In this document: one piece after another, positions 7,412 to 15,795 of the stretch
How positions within the stretch are numbered: the stretch's first letter is position 1
Layout: each line of letters begins with the position of its first letter
Origin: an uncultured Clostridia bacterium
Lineage (GTDB): Bacteria > Bacillota > Clostridia > Oscillospirales > Acutalibacteraceae
Reading direction: 5' to 3'
Assembly: GCA_946566955.1 (NCBI GenBank)
Contig: CAMNXD010000010.1
Location: 1 to 38,604, forward strand
DNA length: 38,604 nucleotides
Position numbers and translations under genes: made by a program
The notes under the pieces: generated by a model
The model's database searches: none
Told to the model about the DNA's origin: nothing
What the model saw: only the letters and a program-made list of their open reading frames with translations

Positions 7412-8327
7412 GAAAGGTTAAGTCACCTACTTCTATTATTTTTGATATTTCTCCAGGAGAGTGAGAGTCTTTTAAAATCACAATTTTTTCGAATCCTCCC
7501 GTTTGAATTAACATCGCGGCTTGAGGTTTTTTAGTAAGCTCGTCTATATTTTTAGCATGAATGCTGGCTATAATATTTACTCCTGAATTTAAGCATTGAG
7601 TTATAGCATAAGCATCATCTAGACTACCTATTTCATCGCATATTATAATTTCAGGGGATAAGCATCTAATGGCTCTTAAAATGCCTAAAGCTTTAGGAAA
7701 TCCGGCAAGAATATCACAGGAATAAATGTCCATTTGAGGTACTGCATTCCATGCACAGGCTATTTCAAAGCGTTGATCTACAATAGTTACTTTCTTATGA
7801 CCTTCTTTAGAAGCGAGATAGGCTAAATCTCTTAGTATAGTAGTTTTACCGCTTGCGGGCATGCCTACGATTAAAGTACCTAATTTATTATTTTTAATTT
7901 TTTCATATATATTTTTTGCAGAGCCCTTGAATTCACGGGCGATACGAATGTTAAAAGAAGTAATATTTTTTATATTTGAAATTTGATTGTTTTCAATCAC
8001 GGCGCTGGAGCCAATTCCTATGCGGTGACCACCTTTAAAAGTTATAAAACCTTCTTTTAATTGTTCTTGGAAGCTGTAAACCGAGCACTGACAGATGCTT
8101 TTAAATATTTCGTTTATGTCTTTAGGGGATACAACTTTGTTTAGCGGGTAGCTTTTAGAAGGAGATACTATGAATAAAGGCTGATTTACTCTTATTCTTA
8201 TTTCTTGTATTTCAGATTTTTCTATGTATGAAAGTTCTAAAAGCTTTTTTGATATGTTTTCAGGTAGTTCTTTTACTAGCTTATTGAAGATTTCTGCTCT
8301 ATTTTTGACTTCTTGAATATTTATCAT
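7344..8327 (-). CDS. spoIIIAA: Stage III sporulation ATPase SpoIIIAA
   Basis: A 327-residue ATPase related to the secretion ATPases of type II and type IV systems, powering or gating the mother-cell-to-forespore channel. Walker A is seen in GTLIVGMPASGKTT and Walker B in EIIICDEIGS. The N-terminal part carries EIRIRVNQPLFI and the GHRIGIG block typical of the family. The ATG at 8327 is preferred to an in-frame GTG at 8339 because GAGGA lies five bases before it. The last 23 residues or so are read from DNA that also encodes the start of spoIIIAB, so the tail may be an extension caused by loss of the usual stop. First gene of the operon; a sigma-E promoter is expected but I could not place one confidently. 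Confidence 0.95.
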   Translation of the reverse strand: MINIQEVKNRAEIFNKLVKELPENISKKLLELSYIEKSEIQEIRIRVNQPLFIVSPSKSYPLNKVVSPKDINEIFKSICQCSVYSFQEQLKEGFITFKGGHRIGIGSSAVIENNQISNIKNITSFNIRIAREFKGSAKNIYEKIKNNKLGTLIVGMPASGKTTILRDLAYLASKEGHKKVTIVDQRFEIACAWNAVPQMDIYSCDILAGFPKALGILRAIRCLSPEIIICDEIGSLDDAYAITQCLNSGVNIIASIHAKNIDELTKKPQAAMLIQTGGFEKIVILKDSHSPGEISKIIEVGDLTFHETNWNRISSDFRDFHRMYDFA

Positions 8328-8414
8328 ACTTGTCCTCACACTCCTTATTTTAAGAATATGGGAAAAAGGAGACTCTTAGAACAAAATATTATTGAACAAA
8401 TTTTTGATATTATA

Positions 8415-8443
8415 TTGATTTATATAAATTATATCTATATAAT
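8415..8443 (+). promoter_or_regulatory. Sigma-A-type promoter of the lipoprotein operon
   Basis: TTGATT at 8415-8420 and TATAAT at 8438-8443 are separated by 17 bases. It is divergent from spoIIIAA and about 60 bases upstream of the lipoprotein start. Confidence 0.75.
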
Positions 8444-8506
8444 GAAAATGCATAATTTTATTTTTATGCAACAATTTTGTTTTCGAAAACTTTTGGAGAT
8501 GATATT

Positions 8507-10024
8507 TTGAAAAAGCATTTTAAGTTTGTAGTTTGGGTCATTAGTATCAGTATGGTTTTTTTGTCGGGTTGTGGAGGAAGGTCTGAGGAGAAAGAAATAG
8601 CCCAAAAATCTCCTAAAAAAGATTACGATCTTTTCATTTATAATTCAGATACGAGTATAGGTAAAGCGTTTAGGGAAATGTGTGATGAATATACTAAACG
8701 CACTGGTGTAATTATCAGGACTGTCACCCCAACAGAAGAAGATAATACTCTTGAAAACTTAGAAGCTTATATGAATTCGGAATATCCTCCTGATGTTTTT
8801 ACGGTTAATAATTTACAAGAAGTAAGCAAGTGGCAGTCATCGGAGAATATATGGGATTTTAATAATGCAACAGAAGACACGTTTAAAGAAGTTGTGAATA
8901 AAATTCCAGAATCTTTGAGGCTTAGCTCTAATATTTCTAATAGCTTTGGAATTCCTTGTACAGTAAATGGATGGGGGCTTGTTGTTGATCCTAAAATGAT
9001 AGCTTCTTTATTTGGCGGAGATAAATACCGCAAGGTCCTTCAGGATCTTCAAGCTTGTAGTTATGAAGAATTTAATTATTTTGTGAATACGCTTAATTCT
9101 TACATCTTAACAGGAAATTCCGATGAATTTACTTTAAATGGGAAATCGTATTCATTTGCAAGTGAAAAAGGAGAACTTAGTCAAAAATTAAAAGGAGTTT
9201 TCTCTTTTGCAGGTGGAAGCACAGAAACTTGTGGGTCGTATTTTATGAACCATATTCTTGCAGGAGTGTTTAATACCGCTTCGAAAGCGTATATAGCTAA
9301 TGAATCTCAAATTGAAGGGCTTAGCACGCCGCTTATGAGACTAGCTGAAGGTATGGAATTACTCACAAGTAATGTGGCTAGCGAAGACGGAACTTTATCT
9401 CGAAGTCCAGATTTTATAAGCAGCACTAGGAATAGTTTATCTCAATCTATGAAAAACTTTGTTGCAGGAAAATCGGTATTTTTGGCAGCGAGTACAAAGG
9501 ACTTTGAAAATATAAGTATATTTGATTCTTTAGTAGCAAAAAGATGTGTGATGATTCCTCTTAAAATGCCCATAAGTGAAATTGACGTGAATTTGCCGTC
9601 AGATAGTGAATTCAACTTGAAATTGCATAAATCTTTAACTGTGTATTCTCCTCGGTATTATTGTATTAATGCGCAGTCTTCTGAAAGAGAGAAGAAATCG
9701 GCTCAAGACTTTTTGATGTGGCTTCAAACTTCTGAATTAGCAGAAAAATATATGATTTCGGAATTTGGATATGTCCCTTATGATTTAGAAGACGGAAGTG
9801 TACTAGATAATCCTCTTGAAAGGTCAATGGTAGAATATATAAAGTCGAGCCATTATATTCCAGGGGTATTTATGGGTGCACCTGATTCATGGTGTGGGGA
9901 AGTGATGGGAAAATATATTGTGAATCAGCTTTTTGTAAAACCTTCTTGGAGTCTTGAAGACTACGAAGGGTTTGCAACTCACGGAGTTGATAAGTGGAAA
10001 GAACTTATGCATAAAGAAGATTAA
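8507..10024 (+). CDS. Extracellular solute-binding lipoprotein (family 1 type)
   Basis: A 505-residue lipoprotein. A TTG start with GGAGA seven bases upstream gives a short signal peptide with lipobox LSGC (Cys22); a longer frame from 8477 has no ribosome site. The mature protein resembles family 1 solute-binding proteins of sugar ABC transporters: KDYDLFIYNSDTS near the N-terminus, YPPDVFTVNN as the first ligand-lobe crossing, a KSVFLAAST block and a C-terminal QDFLMWLQTSELAEKYM segment. No permease or ATPase gene is adjacent, so the partner transporter is elsewhere or the protein has been repurposed. Two helical proteins follow in the same direction and probably share its promoter. Confidence 0.8.
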   Translation: MKKHFKFVVWVISISMVFLSGCGGRSEEKEIAQKSPKKDYDLFIYNSDTSIGKAFREMCDEYTKRTGVIIRTVTPTEEDNTLENLEAYMNSEYPPDVFTVNNLQEVSKWQSSENIWDFNNATEDTFKEVVNKIPESLRLSSNISNSFGIPCTVNGWGLVVDPKMIASLFGGDKYRKVLQDLQACSYEEFNYFVNTLNSYILTGNSDEFTLNGKSYSFASEKGELSQKLKGVFSFAGGSTETCGSYFMNHILAGVFNTASKAYIANESQIEGLSTPLMRLAEGMELLTSNVASEDGTLSRSPDFISSTRNSLSQSMKNFVAGKSVFLAASTKDFENISIFDSLVAKRCVMIPLKMPISEIDVNLPSDSEFNLKLHKSLTVYSPRYYCINAQSSEREKKSAQDFLMWLQTSELAEKYMISEFGYVPYDLEDGSVLDNPLERSMVEYIKSSHYIPGVFMGAPDSWCGEVMGKYIVNQLFVKPSWSLEDYEGFATHGVDKWKELMHKED

Positions 10025-10049
10025 TATTTTTGAAAGGAGGTGTAGGTTA

Positions 10050-10538
10050 ATGGATCTTTGCGAAAGTGAATCCTTTTTGAAAAAAGGTAAATATATTTGG
10101 AGTAAAAGAGTAGTAACGCAACTAAAGAAGATTTTAGAAGAAATCAAAAGTTCTGGTACTGCCGAAAGCTCAGAGAGATGTTTTATTGAGTTTCTTTTAG
10201 AGCTTGACGCCGCTTATAGAACGTTTTTGCAGAATATAAAAGATTTACCTATGATAATGAATTGTAGAGCTAGAGGAAACAATAAATCTCATTTTGGAGG
10301 TCAAGAATGCGCGGAGTTAGCAAGCGATTTTCGGCAAGCAGCCGAGAAATACTTAAATCTTTTTTCTCGCGATGTAAGCGAAGGGACTGTGAGCCATATA
10401 GCCACAACTATAAAAGAAAAAGCTCGCAAAGATGAAATGTATGCCAGAGAATTTGAATCTCGGGCTGCTAAAGATTATTTGGCTTCAGGTATAGACAATA
10501 CTTTAAATATACTTAAGGAAAGCGGATATAATATTTAA
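10050..10538 (+). CDS. Hypothetical helical protein in the lipoprotein operon
   Basis: A 162-residue soluble protein, starting 25 bases after the lipoprotein at an ATG with an AAAGGAGG site. It has no signal peptide or membrane segment. The sequence is charged and helix-rich, with a small Cys/Gly-containing middle (NCRARGNNKSHFGGQECAEL at about residues 71-90). I recognise no family. A longer in-frame start inside the lipoprotein gene is rejected because it lacks a ribosome site. Confidence 0.7.
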   Translation: MDLCESESFLKKGKYIWSKRVVTQLKKILEEIKSSGTAESSERCFIEFLLELDAAYRTFLQNIKDLPMIMNCRARGNNKSHFGGQECAELASDFRQAAEKYLNLFSRDVSEGTVSHIATTIKEKARKDEMYAREFESRAAKDYLASGIDNTLNILKESGYNI

Positions 10539-10557
10539 AAAGGAAAGGATGAATATT

Positions 10558-11991
10558 ATGCGTACATCAAGTAAAAAAACTAAGCGTCCATTGACTGCGA
10601 GATTGAGCAAAAACTTTGGCTCGCTTAAAGATAAATTTGAGAAAAGGTTATCTCAAGATATGTCAAAAATTAAAAAAGAAATAAAAGCTCTGGAATCTTT
10701 GGATTTAAAATCTAAGTTTAAATTAAATCCTAAAGCTTCTAAAGGATCTCTTATATTATGCGGAGAGAAGGTTAAAAATGTTCCTAAACTTATTGATTTA
10801 ACTGTTCGCAAAATGGAGGAGGCTTACAATGAACTTTTGCCAGAGATAAAAAAACTAGCAAAAGCATACAATGATACACTCGAAAACACGGAAAAAATTC
10901 TTAAAGCAGAAGGAGCGACAAAAGAGCAAATTGAAGAGGCTGTGTACAATCCTCGCTCCAGTATTGGTGAAGCGGGCCGATCTTTAACAATGTATCAACC
11001 TGGAACTAGAGCCATGGTGAAAAGCGATTTAACTAGTGAGTATAAGAAAAATAAGGAAGAATCAGATAAAACGTTTTTAGCATATATAAAAGACCCAGAT
11101 ACAGTTGAAGACTTAAAGAATGTAGATACTTACCCGAAAGATGCGTGTAAAGAAGCTTTAAAATACATTTTGCAAATAAGAGATAATTTTGAAGGAATTA
11201 AATCGTCAACAATTTCTCGTCATGAAGAAGCAATAGAAGAATTAAAAGAAAAGGCCCAAGCATTGACTTCAAGGGTTGAAAAACAACAAAATCCACAAGT
11301 TACTAAAGAGTCAAATGAACAGAATAAAAAGATTGAAGATTTAAATGAAAAAATTAAAAAAGAACATCAAAGATTATCCAATGATATTAAAAAAAACCTC
11401 AAAAATCCGCTTCGATCTACGCTCAACAAAAAACCCGTAGCTAATAAATCCTCTAAAACCTTAAAGATAGGAACCAAAATTATTAAAGACTGCGATGAAT
11501 TAGAAGAAGTTACTAAAAAACGTTTAAACTTTACGATAAATAAATTGAATGAAAAAGTATCAACACTTTCTGACACTCTTACAAACTATTATGATACAGT
11601 TATAGATACGATTGAAACCGGCAATAGGTTAGGGATTTACGATACAAAGGAAACTGAAAGACAAAAAAAAGAATTCGGAAAAAGATGGCAAGAAGAAGTA
11701 GCTGGTTGTTTAAATGAGGATTTAGATAAGCTTAGCAATGTAAAAAAAACATTCAACAAACTATGGAAAATGAATAAAAAGAAAGAGAAAGAAAATCAAG
11801 AAATATTTGAAAAACTCATAGATGAGCCTTCCTTCTTAAAATCAGCTTATACCAAGGGCGCCAAGAAAAACAATTCTGCAGTTTTATATTCAGTTAAACT
11901 ATTACATTGGCTTCCGCAGATATTTGAAAAGTTTGGGGATAAGTTGGAAAATATAGACAAGGTTGCATTCGAGTTTTATAAGTATAGTTAA
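10558..11991 (+). CDS. Large coiled-coil protein of unknown function
   Basis: A 477-residue protein rich in Lys and Glu, with long heptad-like stretches at about residues 20-60, 215-280 and 310-350. The N-terminus is strongly basic (MRTSSKKTKRPLTARLSKNF) and has no signal peptide or membrane helix. The ATG at 10558 is chosen because the AGGAAAGG site touches the alternative ATG at 10549. It starts 19 bases after the previous gene. I recognise no domain. A structural or cytoskeletal role, or a translocated effector, are both possible but unsupported. Confidence 0.7.
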   Translation: MRTSSKKTKRPLTARLSKNFGSLKDKFEKRLSQDMSKIKKEIKALESLDLKSKFKLNPKASKGSLILCGEKVKNVPKLIDLTVRKMEEAYNELLPEIKKLAKAYNDTLENTEKILKAEGATKEQIEEAVYNPRSSIGEAGRSLTMYQPGTRAMVKSDLTSEYKKNKEESDKTFLAYIKDPDTVEDLKNVDTYPKDACKEALKYILQIRDNFEGIKSSTISRHEEAIEELKEKAQALTSRVEKQQNPQVTKESNEQNKKIEDLNEKIKKEHQRLSNDIKKNLKNPLRSTLNKKPVANKSSKTLKIGTKIIKDCDELEEVTKKRLNFTINKLNEKVSTLSDTLTNYYDTVIDTIETGNRLGIYDTKETERQKKEFGKRWQEEVAGCLNEDLDKLSNVKKTFNKLWKMNKKKEKENQEIFEKLIDEPSFLKSAYTKGAKKNNSAVLYSVKLLHWLPQIFEKFGDKLENIDKVAFEFYKYS

Positions 11992-12051
11992 ATAATATTG
12001 TATTTGAGTATTACTCAGAAGAATTATTTTCAAATTGATTGAAATTAGGGC

Positions 12052-12080
12052 TTGACATTTATTTTGAGTTGTTATATTAT
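12052..12080 (+). promoter_or_regulatory. Promoter of tRNA-Leu(TAA)
   Basis: TTGACA at 12052-12057 and TATTAT at 12075-12080 are 17 bases apart, about 70 bases before the tRNA. Confidence 0.8.
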
Positions 12081-12149
12081 AAAGTTACTTACAGTATCTG
12101 GAGTTTTATCTCTAATGAGTGTAATTATTTATTACACTCAAAATGCTGT

Positions 12150-12236
12150 GCCGCTGTGGCGAAATAGGCAGACGCACGAGACTTAAAATCTCGAGGTAGC
12201 AATACCGTGCCGGTTCAAGTCCGGCCAGCGGTACCA
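12150..12236 (+). tRNA. tRNA-Leu (anticodon TAA)
   Basis: An 87-base type II tRNA. The acceptor strands GCCGCTG and CAGCGGT pair (one G-T), a long variable arm (GGTAGCAATACCG) follows the anticodon loop CTTAAAA, the T-arm is CCGGTTCAAGTCCGG, and CCA is encoded. Confidence 0.97.
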
Positions 12237-12256
12237 AGGAGTTTTTAAAGGTAAGA

Positions 12257-12290
12257 CGCACACTTGAATTGTGTGCGGTTTTTGTTTTTT
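12257..12290 (+). terminator. Terminator of tRNA-Leu(TAA)
   Basis: CGCACAC pairs with GTGTGCG across a seven-base loop and is followed by GTTTTTGTTTTTT. Confidence 0.88.
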
Positions 12291-12399
12291 ACATGGGTCT
12301 TGTGACTCTTTAAAAAGTACACTTGTATAATATACTTCTCACGTAGTGTGATTCTGCTTTATAATACTTTTTCTACCTTTTATTAGGGAGACTTTAGTT

Positions 12400-12895
12400 A
12401 AAATTAGAATTACAATTTATAAATATAAGCTCAATTTCGCTATTATTAATAAATTCCTTTGCATCCTCTAAAATATGTAGAAATCTTAGAGCATAGTTTA
12501 TTCTAAAAATGATGTGATTTTCTTTAATAGCATTTTCTATAGAGTTAATTTCATTTAGTGAAAGTTATACTGTCTTTTCACGTAAAATATTTTTAAATTT
12601 TTTAAAACAATAAAGCAAATGTGCTTTGTGTTTATAAACAGGTGTGCCAAGTGTTAACTAATCTTTAGGTTAATTTCTTGATTATTTTCTAAAGGAGAAG
12701 GAAATTCAGGAATTCGAAAAAACTTGAATGGACGGTTTCTAGTTCGTCTATTATAGATTTATGTAGTTTAGTGGTAATACCACTGCGAGTAATATAGATA
12801 TGAGAAGAAGATGAAACGAGACTATAATCTTTAATGTCAAAGACTGAAAAACAAATTCCTAAAGTAAGTAAAATGGTAGATTTTAATTTAAACAT
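12400..12895 (-). pseudogene. Broken gene for a secreted protein
   Basis: An ATG at 12895 opens a signal-peptide-like start (MFKLKSTILLTLGICFSVFD) and a 68-residue frame that ends in junk (FLNFLLL). Shifted frames downstream stay protein-like: FRIPEFPSPLENNQEI, then HLAHLFINTKHICFIVLKN, then SLNEINSIENAIKENHIIFR up to a stop near 12400. Several frameshifts therefore separate pieces of one gene. No family recognised; size and signal peptide recall the broken gene at 2783-3307. Confidence 0.5.
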
Positions 12896-13421
12896 TATAA
12901 TTTTTTTAACAATATTTTTTGTGTCTTTATTAAACTCGATTCTAATTATATTTTACTTTGATAATTATAATTGTAAGTTTGTAAATATCAAGCACATATT
13001 TTTCAAGAAGAAATTTCTATAACTCCTCGTAAATATTTGAGGGACTAAATTTTTAATAATGAATGTTTTACACTTAAGATATTCTCCTAAAGGAAATACA
13101 AATTGGCAAATGTTATTTTTAAAGTAATATCTTGCCAAAGAGTTTTTATTTTAACTAATAATTTTTTATGATTAAGTATTGTTAGAACTATTTGGACTGG
13201 CAAAGATTATAAAAACAAATAATAAGAAGAAGGCATTTTTCAAGTCGACTTTCTCGGCTTTTTCTTGTGAATTTATTTTGCTATATTGCTCAATAAATTG
13301 GATATTTAAAGTACCTTAGTGAAACAGAGAATTCTGTTTGCTTATTTAAAATTCCATAGTATTATGAAAATGAAAATTACTTATATTGTCTATTTTGATG
13401 AACAATAAAATACCTTTTATC
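12896..13421. other. Gene-poor AT-rich stretch
   Basis: Apart from the hairpin at 13242-13263, I see no frame with both a ribosome site and protein-like composition. A 62-codon plus-strand frame at 12834 starts inside the broken gene above and reads as Ile/Phe-rich junk. Confidence 0.5.
13242..13263 (+). terminator. Orphan terminator-like hairpin
   Basis: AAGTCGA pairs with TCGGCTT across CTTTC and runs into TTTTTCTT. No intact plus-strand gene lies before it, so it probably marks a lost one. Confidence 0.55.
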
Positions 13422-13880
13422 TCATATTCGTTTCAATTCCACATCAGGTATAGCGTCCTTTTTGATTTTAAGTATAAATGCAGCAGCTTTCCTTTTATCA
13501 TTTGGCCAGGAAATAAAATCTGTTTTTTCGACTCCAACTTACATCTCTTTCACCAGTATATATTTAGTTTTTGCGCTTAAATATATACATATAACTATGT
13601 AAGCCAAAAAGTTTTCGTAATTATATTTTATTTTAGGTATATTTATATTGTGATCTTTCGGAATTAAGCGTTCCATAGTTTTTACATCTTGCCTGAGCAT
13701 TAATTCAAGAATTTGATTCTAAGCTCAAATAAATTTTCTTACTTGCTGGAATTTCTATTCTAATACTAAATATATTAATTGCATTTTGATATTTTATTGT
13801 CATATTTTAAATTTTTGATTTAAAAATTCAATCTCAAGATATTGTTTCAAAGAATATTTCCCATTTTTTGTAAATTATAA
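13422..13880 (-). pseudogene. Frameshifted gene remnant, minus strand
   Basis: Three minus-strand frames each read as plausible protein and join end to end: MTIKYQNAINIFSIRIEIPA from 13803, then ELMLRQDVKTMERLIPKDHN, then VEKTDFISWPNDKRKAAAFI to a stop at 13422. A further stretch upstream (KYSLKQYLEIEFLNQKFKI) may be its N-terminal part. No start codon with a ribosome site and no recognised family. Confidence 0.4.
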
Positions 13881-14180
13881 TAATTATTTACCTTATTTTT
13901 GATAAGAATATATTATATTTATAGATTTTATAAGATGTGTATTGAAATTGGTTGTTAAATGATTTTTAATAGTTTAAAAGGTACCTTTCCGAATACTACA
14001 AAAAACAAGCAATGGCAATCTGGAGGTGAATTAACATTTAGAATACAGATTTGTTTTATAAATTTTTCTGTATGTTTATTTAGCTAATGTTAGTTAAATT
14101 TACGTACTTATAAATTTGAACTCCCCCAATTTTTCTAACAGTTTAATTAGTTTTATGAAATTTAAATTTGGAGGTAAATA
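13881..14180. other. Upstream region of the secreted-protein cluster
   Basis: AT-rich DNA with no supported gene. It must hold the promoter for the cluster starting at 14181, but no clear -35/-10 pair stands out. A GGAGG ribosome site lies directly before that first gene. Confidence 0.4.
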
Positions 14181-15023
14181 ATGAAAAAAACAATAAGTTT
14201 TTTATTAACTTGCATGATGATATTAAGCACTATAAGTATCAGAATATATGCAGATCAAGAATTTCAAGTTAGCATTGCGGTTTTATGCAAAGACTCAACA
14301 AAAGGTCAAGAATTTATAAATAAATTGTGTCAAAAAAAGAGTAGACGAAATGTTGGTTATCCTCTTAGTTGTACATTTACTAATGAATCCAATATCGAAC
14401 CGAATTCTACAGTGATTTATGACCCAGTGGATGAAGGCAAAACTATTGATACTTACCATGTTAAGTTCCATTTGCTTAATACAGTAGATAAAAGTTTACT
14501 AAAAAAATGTAGTGGAGCAATTATTCTATATGATATTTCAGATTCAACACTTAATCCGATTGTAAGTATTAACACATTTTCCTTTGAAAAATTAAAAGAC
14601 TTAACGAATGTTAGAACGCCTTTAGTTCAATACATAAACTCATCAATGTTTTCTGTGTGCTTTGGATTTGGTCGTGGTTGGCATGGCTCTTTAAGTTTTA
14701 ATACTTATGGTAAAGAAAAATTAGATTTAGAAACTTATAAATTCAGGTGCGCCCAACTCAATCAGTTTACGTGTGAAGCAGAGAATTACTACAAAAAAAC
14801 AGATAATCAATGGAATCGCGGACATGGTGATATATCTGAAAACAACTGTCTTGGGGGTACATTATATTGGATTTGCGGACAAGCTTATAGAAGTATTTCG
14901 AGTGGATTTGTCAGCGGAAAATATTATCCATCTAAGAAGACTCATGTGGATAAAGTAGAAATTACTGAAGATGAAGCAACAGTAGAAGATAAGGATATTG
15001 ATGCTGAAAAAAAAACTGCATAA
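14181..15023 (+). CDS. Secreted protein with a degenerate GTPase-like core; C-terminus probably interrupted
   Basis: A 280-residue protein with a signal peptide (residues 1-24, ending IYA-DQ) and a GGAGG site. Residues 28-125 follow the strand order of a small GTPase. A first strand and loop VSIAVLCKDSTKGQEF stands where a P-loop would be, VKFHLLNT where WDTAG would be, and GAIILYDISDS where the following strand would be, but the nucleotide-binding residues are absent. The C-terminal 30 residues are acidic. The frame stops just after a run of nine A (15007-15015). One extra A, or a -1 slip, would add about 31 residues with a membrane helix (TTALAVIPLVIYGGYKLIQY) and end at 15112, three bases before the next gene. 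No named family; the GTPase-like reading is inference. Confidence 0.7.
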   Translation: MKKTISFLLTCMMILSTISIRIYADQEFQVSIAVLCKDSTKGQEFINKLCQKKSRRNVGYPLSCTFTNESNIEPNSTVIYDPVDEGKTIDTYHVKFHLLNTVDKSLLKKCSGAIILYDISDSTLNPIVSINTFSFEKLKDLTNVRTPLVQYINSSMFSVCFGFGRGWHGSLSFNTYGKEKLDLETYKFRCAQLNQFTCEAENYYKKTDNQWNRGHGDISENNCLGGTLYWICGQAYRSISSGFVSGKYYPSKKTHVDKVEITEDEATVEDKDIDAEKKTA

Positions 15024-15114
15024 AAGGGATAATTCCAGCCACAACAGCATTAGCAGTAATACCTTTAGTAATTTATGGGGGATATAAATTAATTCAATAT
15101 TGGAGGATATAAGT

Positions 15115-15795
15115 ATGAAGCTTTTAAAATACATTTTTTGTGTTTTTGCTATGATGATTAGCTTAAATGCAAATATTTTTGCCGGTGATCCTGATTTTTA
15201 TGCTAGAGTGGTGTTGGTTGGTAATTATCACTCTGGAAAAACTGCTCTGTTTAATAGGATGTTCAATTCAGATTTTGAAGATAATACGCCTGCATCAGAT
15301 AAAATGGTACGTAGAGACATTCAAAAAATCATAGATGGAAAAACTATACAGTTTAATATTTGGGATACAGCTGGAGCTAAAGACTATTATGATGAAGTAG
15401 TTGCATTTACTAAAGATGCCAATTTTGTGTTTATAGTTCATGATACTAGTTCGCAACATGATAGTAAAAATGAAGAATATTTAAGCAGGTTATATAAAGA
15501 TGTTCATGATAGAATAAAATCAGACGGGAAAATAGTACTTGTAGGGAGCAAGTGGGATTTGCGTCATAATGATATAACAAATGCTAGCAGCCAGCGGACA
15601 CTATTAGAGAGTGTTGCAAAGTCGAGTCCATGTGCATGTGTATTTGCTTCTGCTAAGAAGAGTGGTGATAGTGGTATAAGAGATCTTAGGAATTTTTTAG
15701 AAACAGCTGGAAAGATGAATCTATCTAAGTCTAATCCAGATTCAGCATTTGAAAAAAGATTTACTATAAAAAAAGGATGGTGTTCTATACTTTAG
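15115..15795 (+). CDS. Secreted Ras/Rab-like small GTPase with C-terminal CaaX box
   Basis: A 226-residue protein. The ATG at 15115 follows GGAGGA by eight bases and opens a signal peptide (residues 1-23, ending IFA-GD). The rest is a Ras-superfamily GTPase: P-loop GNYHSGKT (36-43), WDTAG (83-87), SKWD (145-148) in place of NKxD, and SAK (179-181). The residue after DTAG is Ala rather than the catalytic Gln of Ras and Rab, suggesting slow GTP hydrolysis. The protein ends in a basic stretch and CSIL, a textbook CaaX box of the geranylgeranyl type (X = Leu). Eukaryotes prenylate such boxes; bacteria have no known enzyme for it. GTP is absent outside bacteria, so a secreted GTPase makes sense only in a host cell. 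It is the second gene of a five-gene run. Confidence 0.9.
   Translation: MKLLKYIFCVFAMMISLNANIFAGDPDFYARVVLVGNYHSGKTALFNRMFNSDFEDNTPASDKMVRRDIQKIIDGKTIQFNIWDTAGAKDYYDEVVAFTKDANFVFIVHDTSSQHDSKNEEYLSRLYKDVHDRIKSDGKIVLVGSKWDLRHNDITNASSQRTLLESVAKSSPCACVFASAKKSGDSGIRDLRNFLETAGKMNLSKSNPDSAFEKRFTIKKGWCSIL

Noticed and set aside
8477-8506. Longer N-terminus for the solute-binding lipoprotein.
   Set aside because: It would put ten residues before the signal peptide and has no ribosome site; the TTG at 8507 has GGAGA.
11992-12040. Hairpin GAGTATTACTC after the coiled-coil gene as a terminator.
   Set aside because: The stem is short and there is no T-run after it.
12834-13022. Plus-strand frame of 62 codons with a hydrophobic middle.
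   Set aside because: It starts inside the broken minus-strand gene, has no ribosome site and reads as Ile/Phe-rich AT sequence.
13386-13580. Plus-strand frame of 64 codons.
   Set aside because: The opposite strand carries protein-like pieces of a frameshifted gene; this frame is its shadow.
15007-15015. Calling the gene at 14181 a pseudogene because of the A9 tract.
   Set aside because: The first frame already encodes a long coherent protein, so the tract may only add or omit a tail. I kept it as a gene with a flagged C-terminus.
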